A DNA stretch of 64,000 nt from Chrysomallon squamiferum (lineage: Eukaryota > Mollusca > Gastropoda > Neomphalida > Peltospiridae): contig CM022674.1 in NCBI GenBank assembly GCA_012295275.1, positions 325,001-389,000 of the forward strand, given 5' to 3'. The notes below the pieces were generated by a model. The model was not told the origin of the DNA and ran no database searches. It saw only the letters and a program-made list of their open reading frames with translations. The translations under genes and the position numbers were made by a program. This document shows, piece after piece, positions 14,170 through 29,626 of the stretch; within the stretch, counting starts at the first letter, position 1; each line of letters opens with the position of its first letter.

Positions 14170-15225
14170 CGAACAAAGAACATAACGAATTTTTGGCGAC
14201 TGTGTCGTACTGTGAAGTACTGGAAACTATCTGTTTGTTCCTGAGCGCTGGGGCTTGTTGAGCTAACCCACTGCTGTTGTTAACTGCAAGAAGGGAACGA
14301 CTCGAATCAGTAATTCAAACCATCTGCTGATTACCTCGCAAAGAGAGCTCAAAAGAACGTAATAATTGTGTCTCACGCTCAATTAATTCAACAAAAAAAT
14401 CATGGCGATCATTTTGTTAGCCTCCCGCAGTTTTGGACCGGTGAATATTATAAACGTACCGGGCAACGGTATTTTAGTCACACCGGTGTAACACGAAATG
14501 TGTACCCATCAGGATCTCGGCACCTTCGGGGCAACTAATGGTATGGAATTTATATCCGGCGGCCCAATTAATGTGGAAATTAAAAGAAAAGAATTTGATA
14601 GGTGTTTTAATCAGCTTTATCGCTCTAACTCACCTTTTTGGACATTAATAACATTTATACTTATCTGAAAACGTGTTTAATATCGTATCATCGATAAAGA
14701 ATTGTTTTGACCTTTTAATTTCACTGGAAGTTTAAAAAAAAAAAAAAAAAAGAAATAAGGAAGAAATAATATTAACAGCATAAAATGTAGGTCTTTCAAA
14801 TGAAGGCAAATTTACATAAAATGTATATTAATGTAGATAAGGTTTTTTTTTTTCAGAAACTGCAAATGATATATGGTAATTATCTTTATTTGTTGAAGGT
14901 AGATACTTTTCCGAATTTATATACATAAATCTGAATAATTATATCACGGTTCTGAAACTTATTTATGTGAAGTGTTAGACATGACGAGGCAGGTTCTTTC
15001 ATTATGGTTCTGAATAAATTTACATACAAATGAGCGCGCGCTCACGCACAGCACACGCCACATACAAACACATCCAGTCGCAAATATCACACACAGATAA
15101 ACACCACAAGCATTAACGCACACACGCACACGCACATGCTACGTACATTCGATCAGCTACTCGCGACTTTCTATTTGCAAAGAGTTCCACGCCTTGTATT
15201 CAACCACTGAGTCTCTTTCAAATAA

Positions 15226-15268
15226 CAACAACAACAACAACAATAACAATAATAACAATAACAACAAC

Positions 15269-15340
<72 letters not shown>

Positions 15341-15352
15341 AATAAATAAATA
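15226..15352. repeat. (AAC)n/(AAT)n/(TAAA)n compound microsatellite
   Basis: AAC and AAT units pass into TAAA units. Confidence 0.96.
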
Positions 15353-15975
15353 ATGACGACGAAACAAGCAAAAACAAAAAGCATGGACAGCAACACAAGC
15401 ATTATTTAATTGAAGAAATTTCCTAACGTTCACATTGCTGCATAAATTCCAATAAAAGTTGTCTGCCATTTCCTTCTACTTATCTCCGCCGCCGAGCAAA
15501 CTGTCAGCTAATTGTTAATCGCTGAAAATCGGATACTTTCGTAACAATTTACGACAGCTCTAATAAGACATCTGTTCGTTACTGTAATTCTTTAATAACG
15601 TTTTTACGACGCTCATTTTTTTTTTTTTTCTCTCCAGATATATTCAATTTTAGGGACTTTTTTTTTTACTTACCTTCATATGTTTCTTTCTTTTAAAATA
15701 AAAATAACAAAATGAGTAAAAGAAAGAGGTAAAAAAAGAAGAAGAAAAAATGCTATTAAAAATTTTAGGTTAACTAATTACTTTTCTGCAGTACACTTTA
15801 AAAGAAACACCAATTAGACTTCAAAATAGTTTTTAAAATGATTGTAAACATTTTTTTCCTTCTTTTTATCTTTCTTTTTTTTTCTTCTTTTTTTTTGTAC
15901 GTGTTTTTTTTTCTTTTCCTTCTTCTTCATCATCGTTTTTGGGGTTGTTAACATCTCTTCTGTTTAAAAACTTAT

Positions 15976-15991
15976 GTCTTCTTCTTCTTCT

Positions 15992-16060
<69 letters not shown>
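15976..16060. repeat. (TTC)n(TC)n microsatellite
   Basis: Short TTC units pass into a CT run. Confidence 0.96.
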
Positions 16061-16063
<3 letters not shown>

Positions 16064-16519
16064 ATTTCTTCTTCTTTTTTAAACTTTTCTTTTTTTTACA
16101 GCGTCTTTCTTCATTTATTTCCTTTTACCCGTTTCTTCATTTTTTTCCCTCCCAGTTCTAAGTTTTCACAAACACGTGTTTTCATGTTCTTTGGTGATCG
16201 TCTGACGAACGTTTCAACTGACGTTTTAGCCGAGTCAGTGTTCTCCTCTCTTTAACGAGCTTATTACGAAACTGGCTGCGATCTTTATTGCTTGATCACC
16301 AGTTGTTAAACTCTGAAGTGTGAACTGAAGGTTTTTCTGAGAGTAACACCGCTGTGAGGACTGTTTTCAAGAGGGTCGTGATGCTGTGTGTGCAGTTAGT
16401 TTGTCTGTTTAGGTGTTGACTGTGAAGTGGTCGTGGAAGACTGAGAAGGTTGAGAAGGTTGAGAAGGTTGAGAAGACAGAATGAAGAAGAGTTTTAAATA
16501 ATGGAATTGCAGGTGGAAC

Positions 16520-16703
<184 letters not shown>

Positions 16704-17636
16704 AGAGAGAGAGAGCCAGATATGTGATAGCGAAGCCAAAATATAAATAAAACCATAACTTTACGTTTCATTTAGAAACAGGATTAATCTGTCATATCAC
16801 CTCTTAAGAAACTTTAAAATATATATCTTCTGTCTGTTCACATGTTAATTTTTAATGGCACCTGCCTATCTTTGGTAAGTCGTTTACAGAGGCAATCTGT
16901 ATTTCGTAATGAGATAAAATTACACGGCAACCTAATGTTTAGGTGCACCGTTTACAAAACACTGCACATTAATTACTCGCTTAGTTTATTTTTAGATTAC
17001 ACCAGATTTTAGAAAGTTGTTAAAAAATAATTGAAATTTGGAAAATTTTGTTTCAGGAGTTAATTTCAAGACGTTTAGAAAGATAATACCGTCATATTTT
17101 TGAAGAATTATGTTCTTTGTTCTTTGTTTCTCTGTTTCCGAGCAGAACCTATTTCTGTATTATCTTTAATCTTTAACAATTTTTAATTTGTTTTAAATTT
17201 TTTTTTTTTTTTTAAATTATGTCTCCATCCAGACACTGTTTTATCAGCACAGATTATACGAAACATTTATTCTTATAAAAAAAAAACGATATCTGTTTAG
17301 ACCGTAATCGTTTTAGAAATAAATGTTTGGATAAAAGCAAAATTCGCTGAATCCACGAAATAATTAGGGAATCACATGCTTTGTCTAAACAAAGATTATT
17401 ATTGAAAGGAAACTGGATAAATAAACTGTTTTTTTAAAAATAGCATCTGATGTTGATTAGAAATGTTTTTATTTTACTAGGTTCTATATGGACTCTTGTT
17501 TGTACGTTATCGTGTGTATTTGTGTAGGCGGCTGCATGTGTATGTTTGCTTGCTTGTATAATTTGTTTGTTTGAGTGTTTAGCCTGTACGTATCTCTTTC
17601 TGTTACTAGTATTATGTTGTTTTTGTTGTTATATGA

Positions 17637-17749
<113 letters not shown>

Positions 17750-19401
17750 TACCTATCTATCTGTGTAACTGTTTTATGAATACATACACTTGAACTCTAT
17801 TTAACTATTTTACATGTTTTTAAAGATCTATAACCTTTTAGGAAAAAACTAAATAATGTTTTACCTAGCTGTCCGTGTTTTCGTACATGTAAGCGGCAGA
17901 TTAAAGCATACTTCAGCGTACAAAATGCACAGTTTTAGGAGGATGAAAAGAAAGAACATGACACGACTTTCTTTTAGCAACTCAACACTTTGCAGGTTAT
18001 GCGCTAAGCAGACTTCGGTTAGCATTCTGACGGATGTATTACTTTACAACCAACTGCCTTTTTCTTCCATATTTTTGTAGGGAAACAGTAAAAGCTGTGG
18101 GGATATTTTGTAACTTGGAAAAACGTAGAGGCTGAATATCAGTGGTCGATCGTTGTACTGAGGCGATGTAGTCAGCAGGATCAATTCTCCACAGCGTTAC
18201 CGTTAGGCTATTACAGTCCAACAAGTGAATCACGATAGATCGCGGTATACGTGTCCCTGTTTATGGGAGGGTGCAAACAAAATATCTTTTGTTGCTAATT
18301 TATAAGAATAGCCCATTGCACGGCAACAGTTAATTAGATTGCTGACATCACCGACATGAACTCGTGTTCCTAACAGTTTTAGATTTAAAATGCGTTGTCA
18401 AATATGGCAGTACAAGAGTGAGATACATTTTACAGCATAGAAGTATTAATATGCATTTTAACTGTTTTCTTACTGTAGACGTTTAAAACAGAAGAACTTG
18501 AAGATGGCCAGCATAAATAAATCAGTAATAATAAACCAACAACAACAACAAATAGAATAACTTTAAAAAAAAAGAATCAAAGAAACTTTGTATGAGAGTA
18601 AAAAAAACAATAATAGTAATTAACTATAATTACACTAAAAATCATATATTAGCAAAATTATTTCAATCCAATTTTATACAATTTCTGTAATACTATAATT
18701 TATAATAATGTTATAAGCGGCATCCCTAGAAAAAAAAAAAAAAGTACTGAAGAGAATAAAGTCGACCAATCATAACTGTCAACACTAATAACATCAGAAC
18801 AGGGCCGCTTGCCACTTGAACAAATTGCCAGGCTTAACGAAACAGGAAGAAACAACAACAAAAACTTTTCGGTGCGGAAGACATTAAACTGTGATACAAA
18901 AGTAGGTTAATTTAACTTTTCTGTTGTATTTGAATTGTTCTGAATCATGGACGGTGTAAACTGTCAAACTCTCAGAACAGAGAAATAATCGAAACGGGAA
19001 ATTGAAGCAGACGCGCTTTTGAAAGAGCCCTGAAGTTTGTTTAATCGACAGTCGTGCATACGTACTGGACAAGAGGCTGTCCTGTTTCAGCAGCGAATTA
19101 AAAATGACGGTGAAGTATTTATACTGTAAATTCAAATAAGAAAAATAAGAAAAATGAATAGAAAAAGGGAAAAAATAGAATGCCGGTTATAGGTTTGAGA
19201 ACGCGTGCATACACATTTGTTATTTTAGTTATTTTTACTATTCGTCAGTGTCTCTCCTTTTCTCTGTGTCTCTTTTGTTCTGCATCTACTTAAGTGTCTC
19301 TCTGATTATCTACCTATCTGTCTATTTATCTGTGAATGTGTATTTTTCTCTATCTGTCTTTCAATCTATCTCTCTCTGCATACACACACACACAAACACA
19401 G

Positions 19402-19433
<32 letters not shown>

Positions 19434-20036
19434 TATCACACACACACAAACACAAACTCAAACATACAAATTCAAACATAAAGACCACTCTAGATTACAA
19501 ACTATAATTTAATACTCTAAAACTCTCAATCTTAAACTCTCTTTAAGCATAAAAAAGCGCGAAAAAACCTCACAATACAACCCCCCCAAAAAAACCCGAT
19601 AAAAAACAAACAAAAAATACAATAAAAAAAACAAGAAGAAGAAAAAAATAAAAAAACTAACCAAAATAAAACCCACAAGAGAACAAAACAAAATCAGACG
19701 TTAAAGCGACACTAAAATGCGAATAAAAAGAACATAATCAAACACTTTATTGCGTCATGCTTTCCTCTCTCGACATAAAAGAGAAAAACGCACAAAAAGA
19801 CTTTACAGATAACAGCGCAACACACTTAATAACACGATGCACGGTACCAGTCTTCAAGCACTAATTTTTAGTATGTATAAAAGCGTATTTGTTGATTGAA
19901 ACCGTCGTAAAATCTTTTACATACCCAAAAAACTTTCAAAACGCTACCTGACAAAGCATTATTCTTTTTATATAATTATATATACATTCTTTTTCTTTTA
20001 TTTATTTTTAATTTACTTAGGTTTAAAATGTTGTAC

Positions 20037-20038
<2 letters not shown>

Positions 20039-20092
<54 letters not shown>
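20039..20092. repeat. (AAT)n microsatellite
   Basis: About 18 AAT units, then AAC and AGT variants. Confidence 0.96.
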
Positions 20093-20095
<3 letters not shown>

Positions 20096-20867
20096 GATAA
20101 TAACAACAACAACAATTGCAGCAGCAATAGCAGTAATAATAGTAGTAGTTGTAGTTGTAGTAGTGATGTAGAGTAGAAGTAGTTATAGTAACTGTAATGG
20201 ACAGAGCAGACGCAGTTGTAGTAATAGAAGGTGCCGTAATTAAACTAATAATTAATTCTGTGTTAGTGTCGCTATAGAGGAGCGATCCTTGAACACACTA
20301 GACCTGAGACATGTAGCTTAACCCACACTGTATGAAAATGTTCCCATGTTTTAATAATTACACTCGTCACGTCTTTTCTTTAGATCACACTTCACATCAG
20401 TCTGTATTTTTTCACGTATCTATTCATCATGCAGGGAACTGGGAATTATAAACTGTGTTTTGAGACCTTTGCTTCTGGAGCAGACGTCAGTGTACCTGAC
20501 AAAGGTGATACGTTTCACAGTCATGAAAACAGGAATTTGCTGCATGTAAACAGATAAGAAACAAGTACGCATGATAGACTGCTACAGGTTCACGATTCAA
20601 TGATTAAGACAGAAAATCTCTCTTCTTCTTTTTGTAAGCTACGTGACTGCGGTTTAATGATAGTTTTTATGGTTCTTTTTATCTTTTTAGATTTGTATTT
20701 TATTTCTTTGGTTCTTCTTTCTCTCTTTTTTTTTATTGTTTTACTTTTTATTTACTTTTTTTTTTTCGTATCTTTAAATCTCTATTATTTTTTTTTTCTG
20801 TTTTAGATCGTTACGTTTCTAATTATTTACGTCTTGAAAATCGTCTTTCTGGTTAAATGTCTGTTAT

Positions 20868-20869
<2 letters not shown>

Positions 20870-20932
<63 letters not shown>

Positions 20933-21027
20933 GTGTGTCTGTTTCTCTCTCTCTCTCTTTCTCCCTCTATCTCTCTCTCTTTCTCTCTCTCTGTGTCTGT
21001 TTCTCTCTCTCTCTCTGTTTCTCTCTC

Positions 21028-21071
<44 letters not shown>

Positions 21072-21125
21072 CCTCTCTCCCTCCCTCCCTCCCTCTATCT
21101 CTCACTGTCTCTTTCTCTCTGTCTT
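20870..21125. repeat. (CT)n core with degenerate pyrimidine tract
   Basis: A pure CT core (20870-20924) decays into CT/TG variants. Confidence 0.95.
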
Positions 21126-22624
21126 TTCTTTCATATATATGTCGTGTTAAACAAAGACCTACTCACATGTAAATAGCTGTTTAAGTGACAGATACATGAA
21201 AGAGAGATAGAAGGACAGATAGATAGATAAATAGATAGATAGATAGACAGACAGTTGGTAGACATATAGAAAGATACATAGATGGGTAAATATTCAGACA
21301 GAGAGAGACGGAGATTAAGATTATCTTTCTGTATTTTAATCTCTAATATAAAATCAATTTATTATTATTATTATCATCATCATCATCATCAACATCATCA
21401 TTGTTATTATCTTAAAGTCTCTTATATGCCCTGTTTACAGTGATTATCTTTCAACATTTTAAACTCTGCCTATCGTACTATGTGCTGCTTATATTTAACT
21501 GTTCATTCAAATCAAAGAACAATTTGTAAATGATATCAACCGTTAACCACTCTACCAAGCGATTTCTTTCCCCTTCTAGCTAACTACAGTCTAACTCCTG
21601 CAAAAATGTTACTTCTGTCTCACACGTCCGGGGGGGGGGGGTAATGGTGAAAGAGGGGGAGCAGAGGGGAAGGGGGAGAGAAGTGGTGATAAAGAGACGC
21701 TCCAGGGAAGAGGGTATATCTTTCAGTTTTCAAACTGTTGCCGATTTCGACTCACGAGGGACCACTGTGATGTGTTTAGGATGTAAACTAAACGTGTTGA
21801 TCTTTCATTATCGCAGTAACGACAAAGATATCGCAGTGTTTCTCTTTGTGATATGTTCTTCTCTTAGCTATGAGGCGTGGGCAAAGGTATGACACAGCTC
21901 AGTGGGTTTACTTAGGTATTGAGTATGGTAGATCTTTGTGTACACAGTTTCATTTACTGAACGAATGAAAGGGTAACTAAGTAAATAACGCTAACAGCAA
22001 CAAACAAACAAACAAATATATAAATAAATAAATAATGAATAAATCGATGAATTAAAGAGAAATAAGTAACTAAATAAATAACATATAAATTAAAGAGAAA
22101 TAAACAAAAAACGGAGAACAAACAAATAAATAAATAAATACATTAAAGAAATAAGTCTTCTAAAGAAAGAAATGGATACAGAGATAGACACACACAGAAT
22201 AACAGCAACAACAACAACAAAAAAAGGTGATAAGAGTGTGGATAAACAACAGAAAAACAAGAATGATGATGATGTTGACTCGATACCGATTATTTTTATT
22301 ACGATACATCGATCAAGATCACGACGATGATGATGATGATAATGGTGATGATTATGATGATGATGATGACGATAACGTAGTCAATTCTGGCAAAACGGCA
22401 ACAATGCCGAAAACAAATACTTTTTTTGTAAACATTTTCAGAATATGTTTAGTTTATAGTCTGGAGCAGCAGCGGGTGAGAAATTGTACAAATATTTTGA
22501 GACGTGCGATTCCAGATAAGATGCGGCTTCACTTTATGTCAAGCACATGAATAATTAATTCTCCATGTTTCTGCGATAAGCGTTACAGTTTCATTAACTC
22601 CTGCTTCAGACTTGAGAGCGATGC

Positions 22625-23812
22625 TTGCATGATAGAGAGGTGAGGGTAAAGAGAGATGAGGGTAAAGAGAGATGAGGGTAAAGAGAGGCGAGGGTAAAGA
22701 GAGATGAGGGTAAAGAGAGGTGAGGATAAAGAGAGATGAGGGTAAAGAGAGACGAGGGTAGAGAGAGGCAAGGGTGAAGAGAGGCAAGGGTGAAGAGAAA
22801 CGAGGGTAAAGAGATGAGGGTAAAAGAGACGAGGTAAAAAGAGAAGGGGTAAAGAGACGAGGGTAAAGAGAGACGAGGGTAAAGAGAGATGAGGGTAAAG
22901 AGAGGGTAAAGAGAGACGAGGGTAAAGAGAGACGAGGGTAAAGAGAGATGAGGGTAAAGAGAGGATGAGGGTAAAGAGAGACGAGGGGGACAGAGAAAGA
23001 GAGGCGAGGGTAAAGAGAGAGGGTAAAGAGGGTAAAGAGAGACGAGGGTAAAGAGAGATGAGGGTAAAAGAGAGATGAGGGTAAAGAGATAAAGAGAGAC
23101 GAGGGTAAAAGAGATGAGGGGACGAGGGTAAAAGAGAGACGAGGGTAGAGAGAGGCGAGGGTAGAGAGATGAGGGTAAAGAGATGAGGGTAAAGAGATGA
23201 GGGTAAAGAGAGACGAGGGTAGAGAGAGACGAGGGTAAAGAGAGGCGAGGGTAAAGAGATGAGGGTAAAGAGAGATGAGGGTAAAGAGAGACGAGGGTAA
23301 AGAGAGACGAGGGTAAAGAGAGACGAGGGTAAAGAGAGATGAGGGTAAAAGAGGTAAAGGGAGGGTAAAAAGAGGCGAGGGTAAAAGAGGATGAGGGTAA
23401 AAGAGAGGGTAACGAGGGTAAAGAATGAGATAAAAAGAGGGTAATGAGGGACGAGGGTAAAGTGGGATGAGGGTAAAGAGAGGCGAGGGTAAAAGAGAGA
23501 TGAGGAAAAAGAGGGTGAGGGATAAAGAGAGGATGAGGGCTAAAAAGAGAGGCGAGAGATGAGGGTGAAAGGAGGTGAGGGTAAAGAGAGGCGAGGGTAG
23601 AGAGAGGTGAGGGTAGAGAGAGGTGAGGGTAAAGAGAGGTGAGGGTAAAGAGAGCTGAGGGTAAAGGGAGATGAGGGTAAAGAGAGGTGAGGGTAAAGAG
23701 AGGTGAGGGTAAAGAGAGGTGAGGGTAAAGAGAGCTGAGGGTAAAGGGAGATGAGGGTAAAGAGAGGTGAGGGTAAAGAGAGGTGAGGGTAAAGAGAGAT
23801 GAGGTTAATTTA
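22625..23812. repeat. 16-bp purine-rich minisatellite
   Basis: Tandem units of the form GAYGAGGGTAAAGAGA with many variants and length changes, roughly 70 copies over 1.2 kb. The left end is regular at 16 bp; the middle is scrambled. The + strand is nearly all purine plus single T/C positions. Confidence 0.93.
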
Positions 23813-24208
23813 AAAGGGGAGGGAGATACATGGTGGTGTGAGTGGTGAGTCTATGTATATATGTGCAAGACTATTAATTATATATAACAATGATGATGAC
23901 GACGGTGATGATAATAGTAATGATAATGATGATGATGATGATAATAATGATAGTAATGATAACCCTGATAATGAACATGATAATATCGATGGTGTCTGTT
24001 ACATACTACAAATGTTTTTTTTTGCTGGGACTACTACTAACACAACTAATACCAAGCTTACTCGTACTACTGCAGCTACCACAACAGCGTGATCTCTAGT
24101 GAAATTATTACTGTTGTTATCACTTCTACTGCTGCTGCTGCTATTACCACTACTACTACTACTACTACCACTGTTACTATACTGTTGATTGTTATAACGA
24201 TGATGACG

Positions 24209-24245
<37 letters not shown>

Positions 24246-26263
24246 TTATTATTATTATTTTATTTATTTATTTATTTATTTATTTAATTTATTTTTTTAT
24301 TATTTTTTTTCTGAATACATATTTTGCAATTAAAACACATTTTTTTCAAAAATTCTCTGAAACATCGTAGCTGTCAGTCATCGTCATCCACACCGTCACT
24401 ACATCATTGTCAGAAACAACTGCATCAAAACCAGAAGCAACAGCTGCGAGGGAACCGACATGAACGCCAAAAACGAGACGGAAAGAAAAACATTTCCAAA
24501 CCAAGGTTGAAAGAGTAGGAACAAAAAGAAAGCGAAAGGAAAAATAATTTCGACAGAAATATTTCCGCAAATGTCGTAAATTTTTGTTTGTTGAAATGAA
24601 CGTTAAAAGACATCGATTTTGTTCTGTCTCTGTCTCTCCCAATACAGAGATGTTTTTTTTTTTTTTTTTTTTTTTTTTTGAGGAGTTATGTATGGACTCG
24701 AAAGCCAGAAAAAGGTTGCCATATCTTTGGTGAATTTGCTCTACAAATTGCTACAAAAGCGATAGGAAGATAACTCAGGTAGAAACACCTGATTTGGTTT
24801 ATGAGAAAAAAAACTGGCGATGAAAGATGAAAGAGGGAAAATAATGATAATGCTCAGTTAGGTTGATGTTAGAATGTCATAGAGAGCAACCTGCATATGT
24901 TCATACCATTATTATTTATACTTATTACTTTTTTATATGGTATCAAATTCTTGGTTTATTTGTTTGTTTACGTTTTTGTGTTTATTATTATTTCTTTATT
25001 TTTTTTTTTTTTTTTTATTATTTTTTTTTAATGGGATTTATTTATTTTTTAATTTATTTATTTATTTATTAGTGTTATTATTGTTAATATTATTATTATC
25101 ATCATCATCGACATCATTGTTTATTACTTTATTTATTAATTTTTAAATATATACTTTGATAGATATTATACGTAAGTGTGTGTTTGTTTATCATCTCCAT
25201 TTCCCTCTTTCTCTCTCTTTTTGTATTTCCGATTACCTATCTGTCTGTCTGACTGTCTCTCTTTCTGTCTGTCTGTCTCTCTCTCTTTCTGTCTGTTTGT
25301 CTGTCTCTCTATCTGTCTGTCTGTGTGTCTAGATGTCTAAAAAAAAGTCTTACTCGCTCTGATTAGACTACAAATTTCCATTAAAAAAAGCCATACAGCA
25401 CACACATACACACGCACGCACGCACATAAACACACACACACACACACACACACACAAATGTATACCGCTCACTAAAATAACCCTCTCCATTTCTCTAAAT
25501 CACTCTTCTTCTTCTAACAATTAAATTAAAACACCAATTCTTCAATTCATTTTCCATGGAACAAAACGACATAACCTCCCGCCAAGCAAGCATAAAACTA
25601 CAAGACAAAGCAAGACATCTGTTCTGTACGCAAAACACTGAAAAGCCGTACGACTTTACACAAGTCACGAAAATATGTCTGTACCGCAGACACACGTATG
25701 ACACATGTTATTAATAAACCTCTGTTCAGTCATTATTATTCTCTCTGCGGGCAGCTGTCGAAATCAGTAAACAAAAATAGTGTAAAACCTGATTTTAATG
25801 GAAAATTAAATTAACAAAACCTGTTTTGGAGATATACATAACAGCTGAAGTGTGACTGGTTCTAGGATTAGTCCTGCTATGTAGCGCAACTCGCCCTATT
25901 TCCCATTCCAGACAGAGTCCCTCGATTTCTTTATAAAGAATCGTGGTATTTATTTATTTTTTTTTTTTTTTCTGTCTTCAGGCAGGTGATTTATCTGGGA
26001 TTCACTGTATTAGGCAAACGTTCTCGAATTTCTGACGAAAGAATTAAAAAAAGAAAAGAAATATAATTTTGTACTCAATAGCATCGATAATTTGTTTATT
26101 TTCTTTTCACTGCATTTAATCTAGACGCCATCCGTAAAATTAGTAAGATTTATTAGTCTCAATTGTAATTAGCACAGCTGCGTGCATTTCAAATAAATGC
26201 GTGTTAAATAAGCCTAGGGATTACTGTATTTGTTTAAAGATAGAGTTACTCGTGTGAAGGACA

Positions 26264-26266
<3 letters not shown>

Positions 26267-26355
<89 letters not shown>
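26267..26355. repeat. (AG)n microsatellite
   Basis: A perfect AG run of about 88 bp. Confidence 0.98.
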
Positions 26356-26361
<6 letters not shown>

Positions 26362-26427
26362 AAGAGAGACAACTAGACTCAGACAAATTAAGATATAAAT
26401 ACCTAAATAGAGACAGAGACACATACG

Positions 26428-26459
<32 letters not shown>

Positions 26460-28127
26460 TACATAGAGTCCGAATCCATACAAACATAATGTGCATGCAA
26501 ATACAGTTCATCTAACAATACAAAAAAAAAAAAAAAACTAATTCTACATTTCCACAGAACTGGTTTGAACTTGCGACCTATCGCAGCTCAGATGGGGAAT
26601 AAAGCAAAATGTCAGACGACGGTCCTTTTACATTTCAATTCACGCGATATCTCGACAAGCGGGATTTCGACACCTGCTTTTTCACTATTGTCACAGACAT
26701 TTCACAACAGAGTTACCGCCCTTTGCTGCACCTCTCGCAGCATGGGAGGTGGGTGTGATTTTCAAGCATGGAGGGTGGAGTCGTGTGAATATCATTATTT
26801 TCCTCTCTCTTGTTTTAATTAGCATTAAAAAGCTGTTCCACGCACACAGTAAATAATCATGCTATTAACTTTTACATGCATTTTAATCTGACAGGAGAAA
26901 AATATAAATAACAGAAAGCAGGTGATTAAAATATTAAAAAAACAAACATGAAACTATCCGGGAAACAGAAAACAAGAACGCCACTTTTAACATGTGTGCG
27001 TGGGAATCTTCTTTCCTCGTGTATTTATTTACGGTGGGTACATATAACAAGCGTTTATTACTAATTGATTTCGTAGAAAATAAATAGAGATAAATCTTAT
27101 AAGGACGAGACTGTTTCTTCATTTAGCGAAGGTAAAATCCTAGGCAGACATAATGAATGATGTGGGGATTACAATTAAGGTTTCCTGGACATATTGTTTA
27201 CAAAATGTGTCATGTTCGGATTGTGTTTATTTTTGTTTTGCTTTTATAACGTCTTTTTTTTTTTTTCTCTCTCTATATCTCTCTTTCGTTCTGGTGTAAT
27301 TTATTATTATGTTGAAAAATTACATTTATTGCCATTACTGTTATTTTGTTGTTGTTGTTGTTTTGAATAACAACAACATTTATTATAAACAAATTCCAAA
27401 ACGGCAGAACCACAAAATGATTACAGTTTGTTATCCAAGCACAAGGGATGTTTAAACTAATTACATGCTGCAAAAATAATAATTACCAATCAAAAAAAAA
27501 AAAAAAAAAAAATAAAAAAAAAAAAAATAAAAAAATAAAAAAAGAAAAAAAAAATAAGAAAAAAATAAAAAAAAAGGAGAAAAAACCCCCAAACAAAGCA
27601 ATATGTCTGTTAAACCTATAAACAAGAATACTAAATTTAAGAGTTTACAAAACAAAACACTATTATTTATTTATTTTATTTTTATTTATTTACTTATTTA
27701 AACACTTTCCGTTAAGCCTCATTTTCTGCTTTTTTCTGGTTTTTCCCGTTCCACCCTTGTTAGGATAAACAGATCAAACACAACAGTGGCAAGGGAGTTG
27801 GCGACAGTAATCCATGACGTCAAACAACTGTTGACGTCATTGGTAGTTTCCGTGAAGGTCGTAATTGACCGAAAACTGATAATGTTTCTTTTTATATACA
27901 TTTCATTAAAACCTTAAGGGACATACCTCCACACACGTACGCACGCACGCACGCACGCAAACGCACACATACACATAAACACACAATGTCAGTCTGTGTA
28001 TAAACCAGTATGTATATGTGAGCCTATATGTAGTATGTAATTATGTATAACTGTAAGCGTACACATATACATGTGTATCTGTTTGCATTATGTAGGTACT
28101 TAAGTACGTAGGTAGGCTGTATGTATG

Positions 28128-28132
<5 letters not shown>

Positions 28133-28188
<56 letters not shown>

Positions 28189-28227
28189 GTATGTATTTAT
28201 CCATCTCTATCTATATCTATCTATCTA

Positions 28228-28317
<90 letters not shown>
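28133..28317. repeat. Compound (AT)n(GT)n(ATCT)n(CT)n(AT)n array
   Basis: Five adjacent microsatellite types in 185 bp, with AT runs at both ends. Confidence 0.95.
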
Positions 28318-28320
<3 letters not shown>

Positions 28321-28767
28321 GAGAAGTATGATATCTACACATATTTAGAAAAAAAAAATGAAAAAGATATCTTCGTCTACATTCCAGTCTCGTCAGGTAC
28401 TTAGAATAATAGCTTATGGCATTTACCTCTCTTTTTTTTTGCACTAAAGGTCTTGTCACACAGAATTAATTATTTCGATGTTTTCAGTATAGTAATATGT
28501 ATATGTTACTGACAAGTGTCCATGAGAAACCTGGTTCAGCCGTCTGTTGTTACAATTATTTCTGCTTGATGGAAACAAATATCGTTGATTTAATAAAACT
28601 ATTTAAGTTTGGTTATACTGTCTTCGGTTAATAATGATCTTACTGTACATGGTAATGATGATGATTATAACACAACCACTGCTGCTACGAGCAATAGTAA
28701 CAACAACTATTACTACTTCTGCTACTATTACCGCTAGCGTTACTATTGCCATAACAATCATTATTGC

Positions 28768-28965
28768 TCTTATTACTTGCACATTTACTACTACTACTAC
28801 AACTATGACTGTTATTGATGCTGCTAATACTACTACTACTGCTATCGCTACTGCTACTACTACAACAACTACTGCTGTGCTGCTACTGTTACTGCTGCTG
28901 CTACTATTACTACTACTACTACTATTACTACTACTGCTACTGCTGCTGGTACTGTTACTACTAGA
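28768..28965. repeat. (ACT)n/(GCT)n interrupted trinucleotide repeat
   Basis: ACT, GCT and ATT triplets over about 200 bp. The open frame of 188 codons across this region is low-complexity Thr/Leu and is not a gene. Confidence 0.9.
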
Positions 28966-29510
28966 AATAACAAAATGTCATCCCACAAATTTTACAGTAG
29001 CAAACGGTCGTGAATCGTTTCAACTAATCACTATATATGAAAGCGCCTATACCCACAACGGTTCTTATCAGAACGTAAACGACAGTGCCAGATTGAGAAT
29101 GGATTATTACCATCATATTTTCTCGTTTTTTTTTTTTTTTTTTTTCCTTCTATGCCATGAACAGTTGTACATCTCTGGTTATGTAATAGTCGTGATCTGA
29201 AGGTGGTCTTCTCTCTTCTTTTTTTTTTTAAAATTTTTTATTCTTATGTTAGAAAAGAGGTGTTCTTATTTGACAAGTATTGTAGTTAGAAGTTACTGGT
29301 ATGGAGAAGTTATGACAAGCTGTTCGTTCCAAGCTCGTACAGTAAACAACTTGGTGTGATGTCGCTTTCAGTGTCAATAAAAATATTTGAAGACAGACAT
29401 TGTAAATGGTCTTCTGAAATCAGAATGACATTTTCATACTTTATAGTTTTTAACAGAAATAATTTTACATGTATATAATACCTACGTGCGTACAAAGAGA
29501 GGTGTAGAGT

Positions 29511-29626
<116 letters not shown>

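Noticed and set aside
28634-29200. 188-codon open frame
   Set aside because: Composed of ACT/ATT/GCT repeats; no domain, splice structure or codon bias of a gene.
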